Program-made: the position numbers and the translations under genes
The notes under the pieces: generated by a model
Databases searched by the model: none
What the model was told of the DNA's origin: nothing
Seen by the model: only the letters and a program-made list of their open reading frames with translations
Shown here: in pieces, positions 45,985-57,317 of the stretch
Numbering within the stretch: position 1 is the stretch's first letter
Layout of the letters: every line of letters begins with the position of its first letter
From: Cladosporium sp. IMV 00045
Lineage: Eukaryota; Ascomycota; Dothideomycetes; Cladosporiales; Cladosporiaceae
Direction of reading: 5' to 3'
DNA length: 64,000 nucleotides
Assembly (NCBI GenBank): GCA_001931905.2
Contig: MSJI02000627.1
Location: 1-64,000 of the forward strand

Positions 45985-47053
45985 TCACTGAAGACAAAAG
46001 AAACCCAAACCCCCAAGCCAACGTCGGACGAACAGCTCGATCGAAAGGGGAAACCTGTGAGAGACCTTATGTCAGCCAACTAAGTTGACTGAGTAGAAGG
46101 GACATCCATTCGAAAGTGCGTCTTCATCATCGCCGTTGCTCAGAGAAACACGAAATCGTCATCGGTTTACATACCTTTGTCGCGCAACCCACTCCAAACA
46201 CCGGCCGGTGATGACACGGAAAGAAGCCAACGCCGGATGGCCGGCCGAGAGGCTGCTGCTCGGGCGGAAAGGCAAGGAGGTCTGAGGCCGGTGCGAAAGG
46301 GAAACCTTTGAGAGACCCTGAAGTCAGCCAACTAGGTTGACTGAATAGAAGGGACATCCTCCAATACAGCACTTTCATCATCGCCGAGGCTCAGAGAAAC
46401 ACAGAATCTTCATCGGTTTACATACCTTTGTCGCGCAACGCACTCCAAACAGCGGCCGCTGATGACACCAAAAAAGAACCAAACGCCGGATGGTCGGTCG
46501 AGAGGCTGCTGTTCGAGCGGAAGGGCAAGGAGGTCTGAGGTCGATGCGAAAGGGAAACCTGTGAGAGACCCTATGTCAGCCAACTAGGTTAACTGAGTAG
46601 AAAGGACATCCAGCTGCCAAAAAGGTCTCATCATCGCCCTGGGGGCTCAGAAAATCATGAGTGGCTTTTGTGGTTTATATACCTTTGTTGCGAAACCCAC
46701 TGCAAACACCGGCCGCTGATGACACGGAAAGAAGCCAACGCCGGATGGTCGGCCGAGAGACTGCTGCTCGAGCGGAGAGGCACAGGTCTGAGGCCGATGC
46801 AGGTTGGCTGAGTGCGTTCCGAGAAAGAGGCGGAAGATAAGAGGGAATGGGAGGGAGGATGCAGGATGGAGGACGGAGGATGGATGGGAGGGTTTGTATG
46901 GAGAGGAAGAGGAAACAGAACCAAAACGCAGCTACATGGGATTATGCTGACTTGATTGTTTACAGTTGACCAGGGAAGGCTGCGGTTGACGAGCTTGCGA
47001 AGCAGTCTCGATGTTACAAGTTGGGAAGCATCGCACGCCGTTTGACGGTGCAA
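45985..47053 (-). CDS. Candidate orphan gene built on tandem exon/intron repeats
   Basis: A spliced frame can be drawn on the minus strand: 47053-46683, 46558-46426, 46305-46175 and 46054-45985, about 234 codons, open throughout and ending TGA. Introns of 124, 120 and 120 nt share the same donor context (CAAAG then GTATRTAAACC), the same acceptor context (GGTCTCTCANAG then GTTTCCC) and CTGAC branch-like sites. Exons 2 and 3 (133 and 131 nt) are duplicates of the 3' part of exon 1. Because of two-base length differences, the middle copy is read in a different frame from the others yet stays open. No family is recognised; the first exon has a Pro/Ser/His run. Protein coding is not proven: it could be a spliced noncoding RNA or a decaying gene. 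The start codon is uncertain. Confidence 0.33.
46043..46294. repeat. Tandem repeat unit 1 (252 bp)
   Basis: First of three head-to-tail units beginning GAAAGGGGAAACCTGTGAG and ending GGTCTGAGGCCGGTGC. Best conserved around the splice-like sites and the exon-like half. Confidence 0.9.
46295..46547. repeat. Tandem repeat unit 2 (253 bp)
   Basis: Second unit, starting GAAAGGGAAACCTTTGAG. It shares long blocks with unit 1 such as GTCAGCCAACTAGGTTGACT and the CATCGGTTTACATACC segment. It differs by small indels in the exon-like half. Confidence 0.9.
46548..46800. repeat. Tandem repeat unit 3 (253 bp)
   Basis: Third unit, starting GAAAGGGAAACCTGTGAG. Its intron-like half (46559-46682) is the most diverged, whereas the splice-like junctions and the exon-like half remain close to the other copies. 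Confidence 0.9.
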
Positions 47054-47723
47054 GTAGACTTCATGATGGCAAGAGGGTTACACTCATGCGGAATCAACGT
47101 CCATGAGTTGACGGAATGAGTCTTGGATGTACCTCGATCTCATGAGAACGACTCGGAAAGTTGATGATGTCTTTAACATTGAGGTAGGTGCTGATCCGTA
47201 CTAGTACTGTTGAACAACAGCCACCAAGTCAATTGATATGATATGTAGGCATTCGAGGGCAAAGCTAGAAAATCTATCATTTTGGACGGTCGCAATTGGA
47301 ACACAAAGTCTAACGATACTGCCGTTTTTCGAGCCGATAGTTCTCTACGACTCACAGCCATTGATGCAGTCATCAGCTGTCAATGAGAAGGAAGCAAGCT
47401 CACAGACGTCCACATAAAGGGTAAAGCATGTCTTGAACTATCTAGCTACCTACCTCTTCATCAGATTACGCACCTGAACCTCAGGTACGATCTCCCTCAG
47501 AAGCTGGAAGCAGCGGCAGAGTCATTCAACTTCATAGGTAGCAGTGCACTTGCACAACCCAGATGAACACAGGAAGGGAGCAAATACCACATGTCACTTG
47601 CGCTTTCACACCTCGTTTCCCCCCAAGATTGTGAGCACTCCTCCAATAAGGCGAAACTCCGGTTGCAAAGTTGTCAATCAGAAGAGATTCCCTCCCTTGG
47701 CGCCTCTCTTGATTACATTGTCG
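47054..47723. other. Intergenic region left of the accessory cluster
   Basis: About 670 bp with no supported gene; left border of the BVMO cluster. Confidence 0.4.
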
Positions 47724-48856
47724 CTAGTTCTTATAAATTCTAGTAGCATGGTTGCCAAGCCACTTATCGTCAATCACAACGAGCTGCGACGCTTGTAGCC
47801 TAGCTAAGTATGAATCGTCTCCAATTGGGCTGTAGTCCTCTCTGTCAGAGTCCACGAATCCTGCCGGAGCTACAGATCGCGGTGTAATCATGAAAGAACG
47901 GCCTACGCGCGCCAACATTAGCCTATTTCAATAGCGTTGTTCGCTCGATCGCTACTCACCGTTGATCTCTTTGTCGCAAGCGATTCTCATCATGCAGTTC
48001 GCAACATCTGCCTGCTCACCGAACTCTACACCGAGTCCCAAGAGCCACTTCTCGTACTCGGCTGAACGGATTGCACTTTTGATCCAGCAAGGGGCAACGT
48101 AGTTGATGCGGATACCTTGTTCAAAGCTGGATCGTCGCACCGTTCGCATAAAGCCTCGCAAGCCGTATTTTGTTGCGGTGTATTCCCAATTGCCCTGATA
48201 TAGTATGAGTAGCTTGTTTCAGTGTGCTATGAGTGCAAGCAGATACTTACAGGGGAATCGATCCAAGCAACCATACTTCCAGTGATGATGAAGCATCGAT
48301 CTCTGTCGTCAGTCTCGAGTTGCTTTCTGAAGTAGTGCACGGCAAGCTTCCAGGTGTAGAATGTGCCATTGAGGTTCACGTCGACAATTTGCAGGTCCGG
48401 TTTCGTGGGCTCGCATTCTGGATCTTGAAACGAATGTCAGGGTGATCGTCCACACAAATGAGTCAAATATTGTGGCTCACCATCTAGCTTCCAAAGGCTA
48501 TCGCCCGAGCTTCGACTAATGCCAGCATTCGCTATGACAACATCTACGCTCTGTGAGGGACTCTGAGATTTGGCAGCGTCAAAGACGACTTTCTGATCTT
48601 CCCAAGATCGGATGTCACATTTCACGAACTGGCATCGACGGATATCGCTATTCAGCTCCTTTTCGATTGTCGTCCCACGGTCGTTCAAATCGGCAAATGT
48701 AACGAAGGCGCCGGCATCGACAAAATGGCGCACGCAAGATTCGCCAATGCCGTTGGCTCCGCCGGTGACAATGACTGATTTTCCCGCTGCTCGATCAACC
48801 GCTGGCTTGACTGTATGGTCAATCGGACCTCTGTATTCGTAGGGTGGTAATGGCAT
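47724..48856 (-). CDS. Short-chain dehydrogenase/reductase (SDR)
   Basis: NAD(P)-dependent oxidoreductase of the classical SDR family, proposed to interconvert an alcohol and a ketone. Four exons from the right: 48856-48481, 48417-48251, 48194-47960 and 47902-47724, giving about 318 aa. Cofactor motif TGGANGIG (residues 31-38), structural NAG in IANAGIS (about 110), catalytic Ser173 in ITGSMVAW, and Tyr186 and Lys190 in YTATK are all present with proper spacing. An Asp at the end of the second strand (FADLND) suggests a preference for NAD over NADP. The C-terminal extension LVVIDDKWLGNHATRIYKN is of the kind seen in fungal prostaglandin-dehydrogenase-like SDRs. It is divergent from BVMO 1 with 420 bp between starts, so it likely supplies that enzyme's ketone substrate. 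Confidence 0.85.
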
Positions 48857-49276
48857 ACTGAATCGATGAAACGAGCAATCGAGAACCCGATCAGTCTGTG
48901 GCACGATGATGGACCAAACGAACGTATTCTCGCAGTGGCGATTGTCACCTACAAGTACGCCTATCGAAGGAGATTCCTTTCGACTCCTTCGGCGGCTTCG
49001 GCATGGCGCTCGGTTTGACCAGGTGTCACAGGGTTTCCTTCTCCATGAACCCCGCGTCTTGGTGGATATTGCCTAGGTGGGGGAATGTAAACGATGGAAT
49101 CGGCAATATTTAGTGAGGCTATCGCAAGTCCGGTAATCCTTTATAGGATAGGCGGTACTCAACCCAACCTCGGATCGGTCAAAAGTAGGTAGAACAATAA
49201 TGTAGACGTAAAGACTTGCCATAAAGAACCCTTATATCTAACGAACTAGTACGGTCTTCCGCTGGACCCAATTATT
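48857..49276. promoter_or_regulatory. Bidirectional promoter, SDR / BVMO 1
   Basis: 420 bp between divergent starts of two cluster genes. It contains a near match to CGG-N5-CCG (CGGTTTGACCA near 49012) and a CGG-N4-CCG at 49252-49261, the latter so close to the ATG that it is probably fortuitous. Confidence 0.45.
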
Positions 49277-51108
49277 ATGTCGACACAATCCTCGGAAGCT
49301 ACACAAGATCGTCAAGACATGGATCCTATGGCTTACGATGAATCTCCTCGAGTGCGGGATGATTCAGTGCTGGGGGAGCATTCAGCTGGATCTGACTTGG
49401 ATTACGATGCAATCGTCGTGGGTGCAGGTTTGAGTGGTATCTTGTCCTTACATCGCCTGCGTGAGCTCGGATTGAGAGCCAGGGTGCTTGAAGCCGGGTC
49501 CGCAGAGGGTGGTACTTGGTTTTGGTAAGATGGATGTATGCTCTAAATCTGCAAAGAATCAAACTAACAGCTCCCAGGAACCGCTATCCTGGTGCCCGTT
49601 TCGACTCGGAGAGCTACTCGTATACATTCTCATTCTCCCAAGAAGTCTTAGACGAATGGGAGTGGACCGAGCACTTCTCGCCCCAGCCCGAGACCTTGAG
49701 ATACATCAATTTCTTGACTGCGAAGTTCGATCTTCGCAAAGACATGCAATTTGACACGCGTATACGGTCAGCGCACTTCCAAGAAGCCACGAGCTCGTGG
49801 CTGCTTACCGACGAGGACGACAACGAATATTCTTGCAAGTATCTCATCACTGCCATGGGAATCTTGAACCAAGCTACCCTTCCTAACATCGCCGGTGTGA
49901 ACGATTTCAAAGGGCAATCCTGGCATACCTCGCGGTGGCCTGCAGACTCTACAGCACTACAAGGGAAACGAGTTGGGATCATCGGGACGGGTGCTACTGC
50001 CATTCAAACCATACAAGCAATTGCTGGCAGCGTGGACTCTTTGACAGTCTTTCAGCGAACACCAAACTGGACTGCTCCCCTTCGAAACTCAAAAATAACA
50101 AAGGAGGAGATGCAGACTATCAGAGAGCAATACTCTGAAATCTTCCGGAAGTGCCTCGAGTCATATGCGTGTTTCGTACATGTCGGAGATGCCAGCAAAG
50201 TTTCTTCAATTCCAATTGAGGAGCGCATTGCCCAGTGGGAGAGTCTCTATGAAAAACCTGGTTTTGCGAAAGTCCTCAGTGTCTCATCAGACGTTTACAC
50301 AGACAGAGAAGCCAACAAGCTTTACAGCGACTTCCATGCTGCTAAGATACGAGCGCGAATCAACGACCCAACTGTGGCCGAGAAATTGATTCCCAAGAAT
50401 CACGGGTTCGGTACTCGCCGCGTTCCGCTCGAGAGCGGCTATTATGAAGTATTCAACCAGCCCAACACCAAGCTTGTGGATCTTCAGGAAACGCCGATCG
50501 AGTGTGTCACCGAGACTGGCATCAGGACTTCCGATCAAGAATATGACCTGGACGTGATTGTCTATGCTACAGGATTTGATGCCGTTACTGGCAGTTTCAA
50601 CGCAGTGGACATCAGGGGACGCAACGATAAGCCGTTGAAAGAAGTCTGGGCAAATGGCATTCGTACCTTCCTGGGCCTCACCGTGAAAGACTTCCCGAAC
50701 ATGTTCATGATCATGGGCCCTCATCAGGTAAACCAAAAGTCGCAAATGGGATCTAATCGCGCATGAGATGATACTAATAGCTCACAGATGTTCGGCAATA
50801 TTCCCAGAAGCATTGAGTACGCTGTCGATTGGGTCACTGACACCGTCCGTTGGATTCGTGATAACAACGTTACGTATCTCGAGGCCACGGAGAAAGGCAT
50901 GGACGACTGGACGGAGCATGTCAGCGAGTGTGGCAAAGGCTTGCTGGCCAACGAGGTAGATTCTTGGATGACGGGTGTGAACAAAAACCTGTCGCATAAG
51001 CAAAAGAGATCTATGACGAGGTACAACGGGCCGGCACCTGGGTATCGTCGTCGATGCAACGAGGTCAAAGAGAAAGGATATCTTGACTTTGATTTCAAGC
51101 GAAGCTGA
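49277..51108 (+). CDS. Baeyer-Villiger monooxygenase 1 (cycloalkanone MO type)
   Basis: FAD- and NADPH-dependent flavoprotein that inserts oxygen next to a ketone to give an ester or lactone. Three exons, 49277-49524, 49578-50727 and 50788-51108, introns 53 and 60 nt; about 572 aa. FAD-binding VGAGLSG (residues 49-54), [18 protein letters not shown] spanning the first splice, the BVMO fingerprint [12 protein letters not shown] (from residue 193, FxGxxxHxxxWP), and the NADPH-binding [11 protein letters not shown] all look intact. A second conserved motif, [10 protein letters not shown], is near residue 418. The GARFDSES signature is like cyclohexanone/cycloalkanone-type enzymes. The length and single N-terminal Rossmann start distinguish it from the second BVMO of the cluster. 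No targeting signal is obvious. Confidence 0.9.
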
Positions 51109-51253
51109 AGCTCTTGCAGACTTTGAGGATGGCGCTAGGTCATTCTTTGTACATTCGTCTCTAGTCTGGCTGTGATTCCCACACGTAGATATCGTACGCA
51201 TTGTTCGCTCTAGCGGGGCCCAAGTCATGTTCCAACCGTAGGGTTTGATGTGG

Positions 51254-51278
51254 TAAGGGTAAGGGTAGGGTTAGGGTC
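51254..51278 (+). repeat. Telomere-like G-rich tract (interstitial TTAGGG-like)
   Basis: The plus strand reads TAAGGG, TAAGGG, TAGGG, TTAGGG in succession, between the convergent BVMO 1 and esterase genes. Four GGG runs (51257-59, 51263-65, 51268-70, 51274-76) separated by 2-3 bases could form an intramolecular G-quadruplex. TTAGGG is the common telomere repeat of filamentous fungi; here it is short and degenerate. Confidence 0.75.
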
Positions 51279-51498
51279 AGAGTCTGGGTTAGTCAGGAAG
51301 TCCAGCCACCATGAAAGTTACAATCACGCTGGTACTTTCAAACCCTTTACAATCGATTCTCAAGTAGACGCATGTCTGTGTAAGCTGGAGTTTAGATGGA
51401 GATTGGCACTATGCCCTTCCGTATTTCCACGTCTGGAAGCATGCCATGCAAAAGGTCAAGTCAGAACAAAACAATCCAAATGTTTACTAAGCTAGTAT

Positions 51499-52623
51499 CT
51501 ATCTTGTCCTGATAGTAAATTCCTCATTATAGACTGGCCTACCAAGTATCCATTTGACACCATCAACAAGCACGCTATCCCATCGCTGGCATTCAGAGAG
51601 TTGATCTCCGAACCGGCGAAACCCATGAGGCAAGCCCTCGAAGATATGAACGTTCGTTGGTATACTAAAGCCACTAGTCAGCGACGTAGTTGCGAGGCAT
51701 CGACCGTTGAAGACACGCTGGACTTACCCGCACATGTGTAGCTTCTCGGCGAAACCAAGGCCTTCATCTCGCAGAATGTCGAGTCCCGCGATGCCGAATA
51801 CTGTTGGTGGTAAGTGCTGCATTTGATCAGCAGTGGCATTGCCTGGATTAAGGCGGATATCATCGTCGCGCGGCGCTGCGACTTTCAAAAGATCCGAGAA
51901 GTCCTTGGCTCGTCTGAGAGGAAGGATGGGTGCATTCTCGTTTTGATAGTACGAAGAATTTTTCGGATCGAAAACATTGCCAAGTTGAGGTCTGTAACAG
52001 GACGGATGCACCAGACAAGGTATCATAAGTACCTGACCAACGATGCGAATGCCAGAACGCTCGGTATTCTGCAACAGAAGAGAAGCGGCCAGCCAGGCGC
52101 CAGCAGAGATACCGCCGACGACGACACGCTCGGGTTCTCCGTGTATGTCACCAGCGTGTGAACCAACCCAGTCCACGGTATCTTCGACGTCGTTCCACGC
52201 CGTAGGGTATGTATACTCAGGAGTATGACTGTAGCAGACATTGACCACAAGAACCTGGGCACTGACCGCAATTCGTGCACAGGTTGCGTCCTCAGAGTCC
52301 AGAGTCCCAAAGAGAAAGCCGCCACCATGGAGGTGAAGATAAACCGGCAAAGGTGTCGATGTTGATGATTTATTCGTCCTGTATGTTCGAATGGGCAGCG
52401 TTCGGCCATCGCGTGTTGACATCGAGAAATCTGTGGTCGAGACCTTCTTACCCAAGGCCTTCATGGCCAAGGCAGATGCATCATCCCGCCCGCGATTTGC
52501 GACGATGCGTATGGCTGCAGCCTCTTCTTTCGTAGAGATTGACACAGATTCCGGTAGAGTAGCTTGAATAGCGAGCCATTCTTCGGTGGGTCGGCCGAAA
52601 CGCGAGTAGTCGTGTGTAGACAT
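51499..52623 (-). CDS. Alpha/beta hydrolase, HSL-type esterase
   Basis: Carboxylesterase of the hormone-sensitive lipase family, proposed to hydrolyse the ester or lactone made by the BVMOs. Two exons from the right, 52623-51728 and 51664-51499, with a 63-nt intron; about 353 aa from MSTHDYS (an in-frame ATG at 52650 would add 9 residues). Oxyanion-hole HGGG (residues 99-102), nucleophile Ser173 in GGISAG, acidic residue in GLDILRDEG (about 281), and catalytic His in LPHGF (about 318) are present. The terminal His and the conserved FRRFGD segment appear only when the intron is removed; an unspliced reading stops after HMCG without the His. It is divergent from BVMO 2 and convergent with BVMO 1. 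Confidence 0.88.
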
Positions 52624-53060
52624 TTTTGCAGCGCGGTTGTTGACAGTCAAATGCGAACATACCAGAACAGAAGTGCTTTACATGCACAGTCTTTCAGATC
52701 AAAATGTGTTCTACCGTAATTCCTAGAGACTCGGCCCGAAGGGTGTTGTATTGGTGAATTGGATTCAATCTGCTGTAGTGACGGCAATCCTGATTCGGGT
52801 TTACCGAGCCGGCATACAGAAATTGACCATTCGAAACACAGCACGATCATGGCGGTAACACAATGCCGAGCGAACATTGCAGTGCTCGGCTGAAAGGTAG
52901 CGGTTCTGTGATCTCTCATTCGCAGACGGTGATGCCCCTCTGGCCCTTCGCTGAAGCCTAGGACAATAAAGATACGAACGATTTGTTCAGAGTTTTGATC
53001 CATCCCACGAACTAACACTCGATCTTAACGCCTTATTATCCATTAGATTCAATCGAGAAG
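52624..53060. promoter_or_regulatory. Bidirectional promoter, esterase / BVMO 2
   Basis: 437 bp between divergent starts. It contains a palindromic TCGG-GTTTA-CCGA (52795-52807), that is CGG-N5-CCG, a plausible Zn2Cys6 dimer site. Confidence 0.5.
52796..52806. promoter_or_regulatory. Candidate Zn2Cys6 binding site CGG-N5-CCG
   Basis: Inverted CGG triplets spaced by five bases, extended by matching T/A flanks, midway between the esterase and BVMO 2 starts. Zn2Cys6 dimers recognise such inverted triplets; assignment to the cluster's own regulator is inference. Confidence 0.35.
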
Positions 53061-55100
53061 ATGACTGCCTTTACGGAGATCCCTTGCCCTGATGCGAAAG
53101 CATCGATCTCTGTCCACGAGGCCGCTATCACCACAGCCGAGCAACAGCACGAGCAAGTGGCAAACAACGTTACCACTGCCACTGATAGCCATCTCAATGG
53201 ACACGAATGCATCGATGCCTTCGAGCTAAGCCCCCAGTATGCATACGCTCCACGGAAAATACGGGTCTTTACCATTGGCGCCGGCTTCTCTGGCCTTATC
53301 ATGGCGCACAAATTCCAGCACAGATGGCCTGCCATGAGAAATATAGTCGAGCACACCATTTTCGAAGCTCGAGATGATGTTGGTGGAACATGGCTCGCAA
53401 ATCACTATCCTGGAGTACAATGCGATGTTCCAGCACATATCTACGTGAGTGTTGACTATCGGCCGTTACTTCCTGAATGCTAGCTGAAAGGACCAGGCAT
53501 TTCCGTTCGACCCCAATCCAAATTGGGAGAAGTTCTATGCCAGTGGTCCAGACATTTTGGCTTACATCAAGCACACTGTCCAGAAGTGGCATTTGGATAG
53601 GGATCTCCAGCTTAATACCAAGGTTGTGGGTGCTTATTGGAACCAAGAAGTGGGTGAATGGAAAGTGACCGTCGAACATGATGGTAGGCAGCGCGACGAG
53701 TATTGCGATGTTTTAATTTCCGCACAAGGTGTGCTTGTGTATGTACCATCATTTTTGTCTTGCTTGGACGGCACTGACATATTCTAGCCACGAGTCGTGG
53801 CCTCAGATTCCCGGACTGAAGGAGTTCAAAGGTCACGTAGTCCACAGTGCCGCCTGGGATCACCATTACGATTATCGCAACAAGAAGATTGCAGTAATCG
53901 GCAACGGGTCTTCCGGCATCCAGATCGTCCCTCAGATGGTCAAGCTCCCTGGTACAGACGTCAAGAACTTCATTCGCGGACCGGCGTGGGTCTATTACCG
54001 CGCGCCCCCGTCCAAACATCTGGGCAGAGATGATCCCGACCCCAATCCACGATACAACGACGAGGATAAACAAAATTTCCAGAACCCAGAGTATCATCTC
54101 CAGCATCGCAAACAGATCATATCCAAGACGAACAAGTCATTCCACATCTTCATGAAGGGGAAAAACAATGCAGAGGGTGTTTCGCTTGCCGCTACCCAGA
54201 TGGCTGAGAAACTGAACCACAGACCCGAGCTTTGCGATAAGCTCATCCCGAAGTGGGAGCTTGGATGTCGTCGTATCACACCAGGGCCCGGATATCTGGA
54301 ATCATTCCTGGAACCAAATTGCCATTTGACGGACAGCCCTACCACCAGAGTCTCGGACCATGCAATTCACACTGCAGACGGCGGAAGATACGAGTGTGAT
54401 GTTCGTAAGTACCACTACATGATAACTCGGTGACATTAGCCTTCTCATTGCTGACTTTGCTACAGTCGTTTGTGCTACCGGGTTTGATGTCTCACATAGG
54501 CCACGCTTCCCCATTGTTGGGCAAAACGGAAGTGACCTGAGAAAAGCTTGGATTGAAGACCCAGAGTCGTATGTCTCGGTAGCGGTCCCCGAGATCCCAA
54601 ACTACTTTATGATGATGGGTCCGAATTGCCTCGGAGGCCATGGTTCGCTCGTCGAATCTCTCAACTGGACCGGTGATTACTTCGTCAAGTGGATCTATAA
54701 GATGGCGACCGAGGACATTAAATGCGTGCAACCGAAGTGGGACAAAGTCAAAGCTTTCACTCGCTACACCGATCAAGTGCACAAACAGCTCGTGTGGAGT
54801 GGAGGATGCAAGAGTTGGTATAAGCGGAACAGAGTTGATGGGAGGGTGACAGCACTGTTTGGCGGGAGTGCGCAGTTGTTCAATCGATTGTTGAGCGACG
54901 TTCGAGCGGAGGATTTCGAGATTGAGTACCGGACCAGCAATCCATTCCGTTTCATGGGAAACGGCTTCACCCAATTTGAGATGGATCCCGAGAGTGATTT
55001 GGCATGGTATGTGGAGAAAGCGGAGGTTTTAGGAGATGAATCGCGAGAGCCGATGTCAGAGACGACGATACCATACGGACCGCAGGTATGCAACAAATAG
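53061..55100 (+). CDS. Baeyer-Villiger monooxygenase 2 (fungal MoxY/StcW-like type)
   Basis: Second FAD/NADPH BVMO of the cluster. Four exons, 53061-53444, 53497-53738, 53788-54404 and 54466-55100, introns 52, 49 and 61 nt; about 625 aa. It has a 65-residue N-terminal extension before FAD-binding IGAGFSG (residues 73-78). Then come DDVGGTWLANHYPGVQCD and PAHIYAF (the latter across the first splice), NADPH-binding GNGSSGIQ, the fingerprint FKGHVVHSAAWD (from residue 222, FxGxxxHxxxWD), and DVLVCATGFDV, which the third splice restores. The NHYPGVQCD signature and N-terminal extension place it in a different subfamily from BVMO 1, nearer to the fungal monooxygenases related to MoxY/StcW. No signal peptide seen. 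Confidence 0.9.
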
Positions 55101-55233
55101 CCATATTCGAGTTTGACGTAGGAAATCATGCTCTCTGACTTGAACCGCTGGTCGACCACTTGTGACACATTCCTGTGGAGAATAAGGCGTATATGCTGAA
55201 TGCATTCCTGATTGTATCTGAAAATACTGGAAA

Positions 55234-57317
55234 TTAGGAGAACTCAAGCTGATAATCCATGAGCAGCGGGTCTAAGAAGTCATGCCACTCATTCATCACA
55301 TTCTCGTAGAACAGCAAATTGTGTGGCGATGGCATTCCGCGGGTGACGTTGCCACATTGTCTATTCGTGAGCAGACACTCTGCGATCGAGTTTGTTGACC
55401 GAGTGACAAAGGGGAAGAGGTCGATCCAGTCCAGCTCTGGCTCGTTCGGAGATGCTGTCGCTGCTCTCTGCATATGATCGAAGCCGGTGTTGCCATTTTG
55501 AACATAAGACCGCTTGTTGAAATTTCCCTGACCAGATTCCTCGCCATTAAGATCTTGATCTGGAACGTTAATTCTCAACCGGTCAAATCCTTGACGGATA
55601 ACATTTGCGGACGGCCACATCTTTTGCAGCTGCTCCACTGTGCTGGTCAGAACAGCGATACCTTCTTCGGCGTCTTTCGCAAATTGCGGTATCCTTGATC
55701 CCTGCAACAACGCAATGAAGGCCGTACCACAATACCAGCACGTTATTGCCATCAAGAAACGGGCGTTTCCTCTGGCCAAAATATCGCGAAGCAATCTTGC
55801 AGTACACGAAGCCGCGAGGATCGCTGGTGGAAGCGCCTGAGGAAGATCATGGGTCGACCTTCGGAGATGGAGTATGATGAGCGCTGTGAAATAGGGGAGG
55901 TGCAGCTGATACACATCACGATCGAAAGTCATCGTGTCGCTTGAGTCCAAATGCAACTGCAAAGTTGGCGGCAGAGCTTCGATCCAATTAGTGAGCTCGC
56001 GGTGCGCATCGGCGTGGAACGAGTACGTTTCACTCCCAGCATTCCTGCGACTTTTCGCCATACGCCCAATGATACCACAAAGTCGCACCCAGTGAATGAA
56101 TATGAGACCCTTTCTCTGCGATACAGGATCGCTCGGAAAGTCTGAGAGCTGTGACTCGGATATGGTACAGTCAGCCTCATCGATGATACACGGTTTGCTC
56201 TGGCACAATGCAGTCAACCGTTCACGAGCCTGCCACAGTCAGTGATAGCCATGTGTGTACGTGAAAAGGCTGAACTTACGAAGGCTGTCCACCATATCCT
56301 GCGTCGTACAGATATGTCGAGGCGCTCTCGAAGTGGATCTCCTATGGATGGTTCCCGATGAATGCCCATTTGCTGCGCATGTCTTATAATAACAGATTGC
56401 CACCACCAGGAAGTATGTCGGTGAATCGTTGAAGGAGGACGTGGAGCCCACCAGTAGAAGAGAGAAAGGGCTTTCAGCGCCGTAAGATTGTCAGGCTCGC
56501 CATCTTCATAAAACAATATGCGTGCCTTGGTATAATATTTTCCAGGACCTTCATGTGGTAGAAGTGGTGGCTGGACGTGGCTTGCGGCGAGTGCAACGGC
56601 ATTGGCCAGCATGGGAGATCTCGAGATTTCGCTCGAGATCGATCCGCGGTCAAGCACAGGACAGAAGCAATAGCAATACTCCCAGTAAGTCTCCAAGAAA
56701 GTAGACATTAGATTGGCGTCTGTCGACTGAGAATTGCTGTGACTTTGACCAGGCAATGGCATGGCTTGTATCTCTTGCAGTTGAGCGTCCAGCTGATTCT
56801 CAGGACCGTAGACTTGTAGGTACCCAGCGTCAACATCATTGGCATGCGTGTGCATTGCATTTCCACTCAGAGCGGAGCTGGCAGGCGTCAACCTTGTAGG
56901 CGCTGCAACTTGATATTCTGGATCACCATTAGGTAGAAGATGTGCGAGTCCGTCTGCGTGCTCGTTGATGGTCGTAGGAGGCGAAGCTCGGTCGTCCGTA
57001 GCTAGACCAGCTGATGTGAAGTCATTGGTGGTCTCTACGGCGACATCTGCTGGAGACTCGATGGCACCTAGATGGGTTGAAACGCCGTTGTTCGATCCGA
57101 CATGCTTGCGGCGGCCTCGCTGAGAATAGCGGATCTGACATTCGCGTTGGCCAGAGTCACAATTAGAACACTTCTCATGCCCGGCCTCTGCTCTTCTCTG
57201 AACGTCACACTTAATTTTCTTCGAGTGACAATGCACGCACACAGCCTCTGCGCGTTTGCGCTTGGGTGGCTGTTCGGCGAAGTGGATGAAGTTGCCGGCC
57301 GCCCTCTTCTCGGGCAT
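55234..57317 (-). CDS. Zn2Cys6 transcription factor
   Basis: Fungal-specific regulator, probably of this cluster. Two exons from the right, 57317-56280 and 56229-55234, with a 50-nt intron; about 677 aa. The zinc cluster is complete: Cys 27, 30, 37, 50, 53 and 60 (CX2CX6CX12CX2CX6C), with a basic KKIKCD inside and RGRRKH after it. The Met at 57317, 26 residues before the first Cys, was taken as start. The middle homology (fungal_trans) region follows from about 215, with ETYWEYCYCFCPVLD, ALSLFYWW and RRRIWWTAF. The splice joins WWTAF to ARERLTALCQ; without it the frame ends 16 codons later. It lies centrally in the cluster between BVMO 2 and the transporter. Confidence 0.88.

Noticed and set aside
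45662..46083. Plus-strand frames left of the repeat array
   Set aside because: Short, unrelated to each other and opposite to the strand on which repeated splice signals are found.
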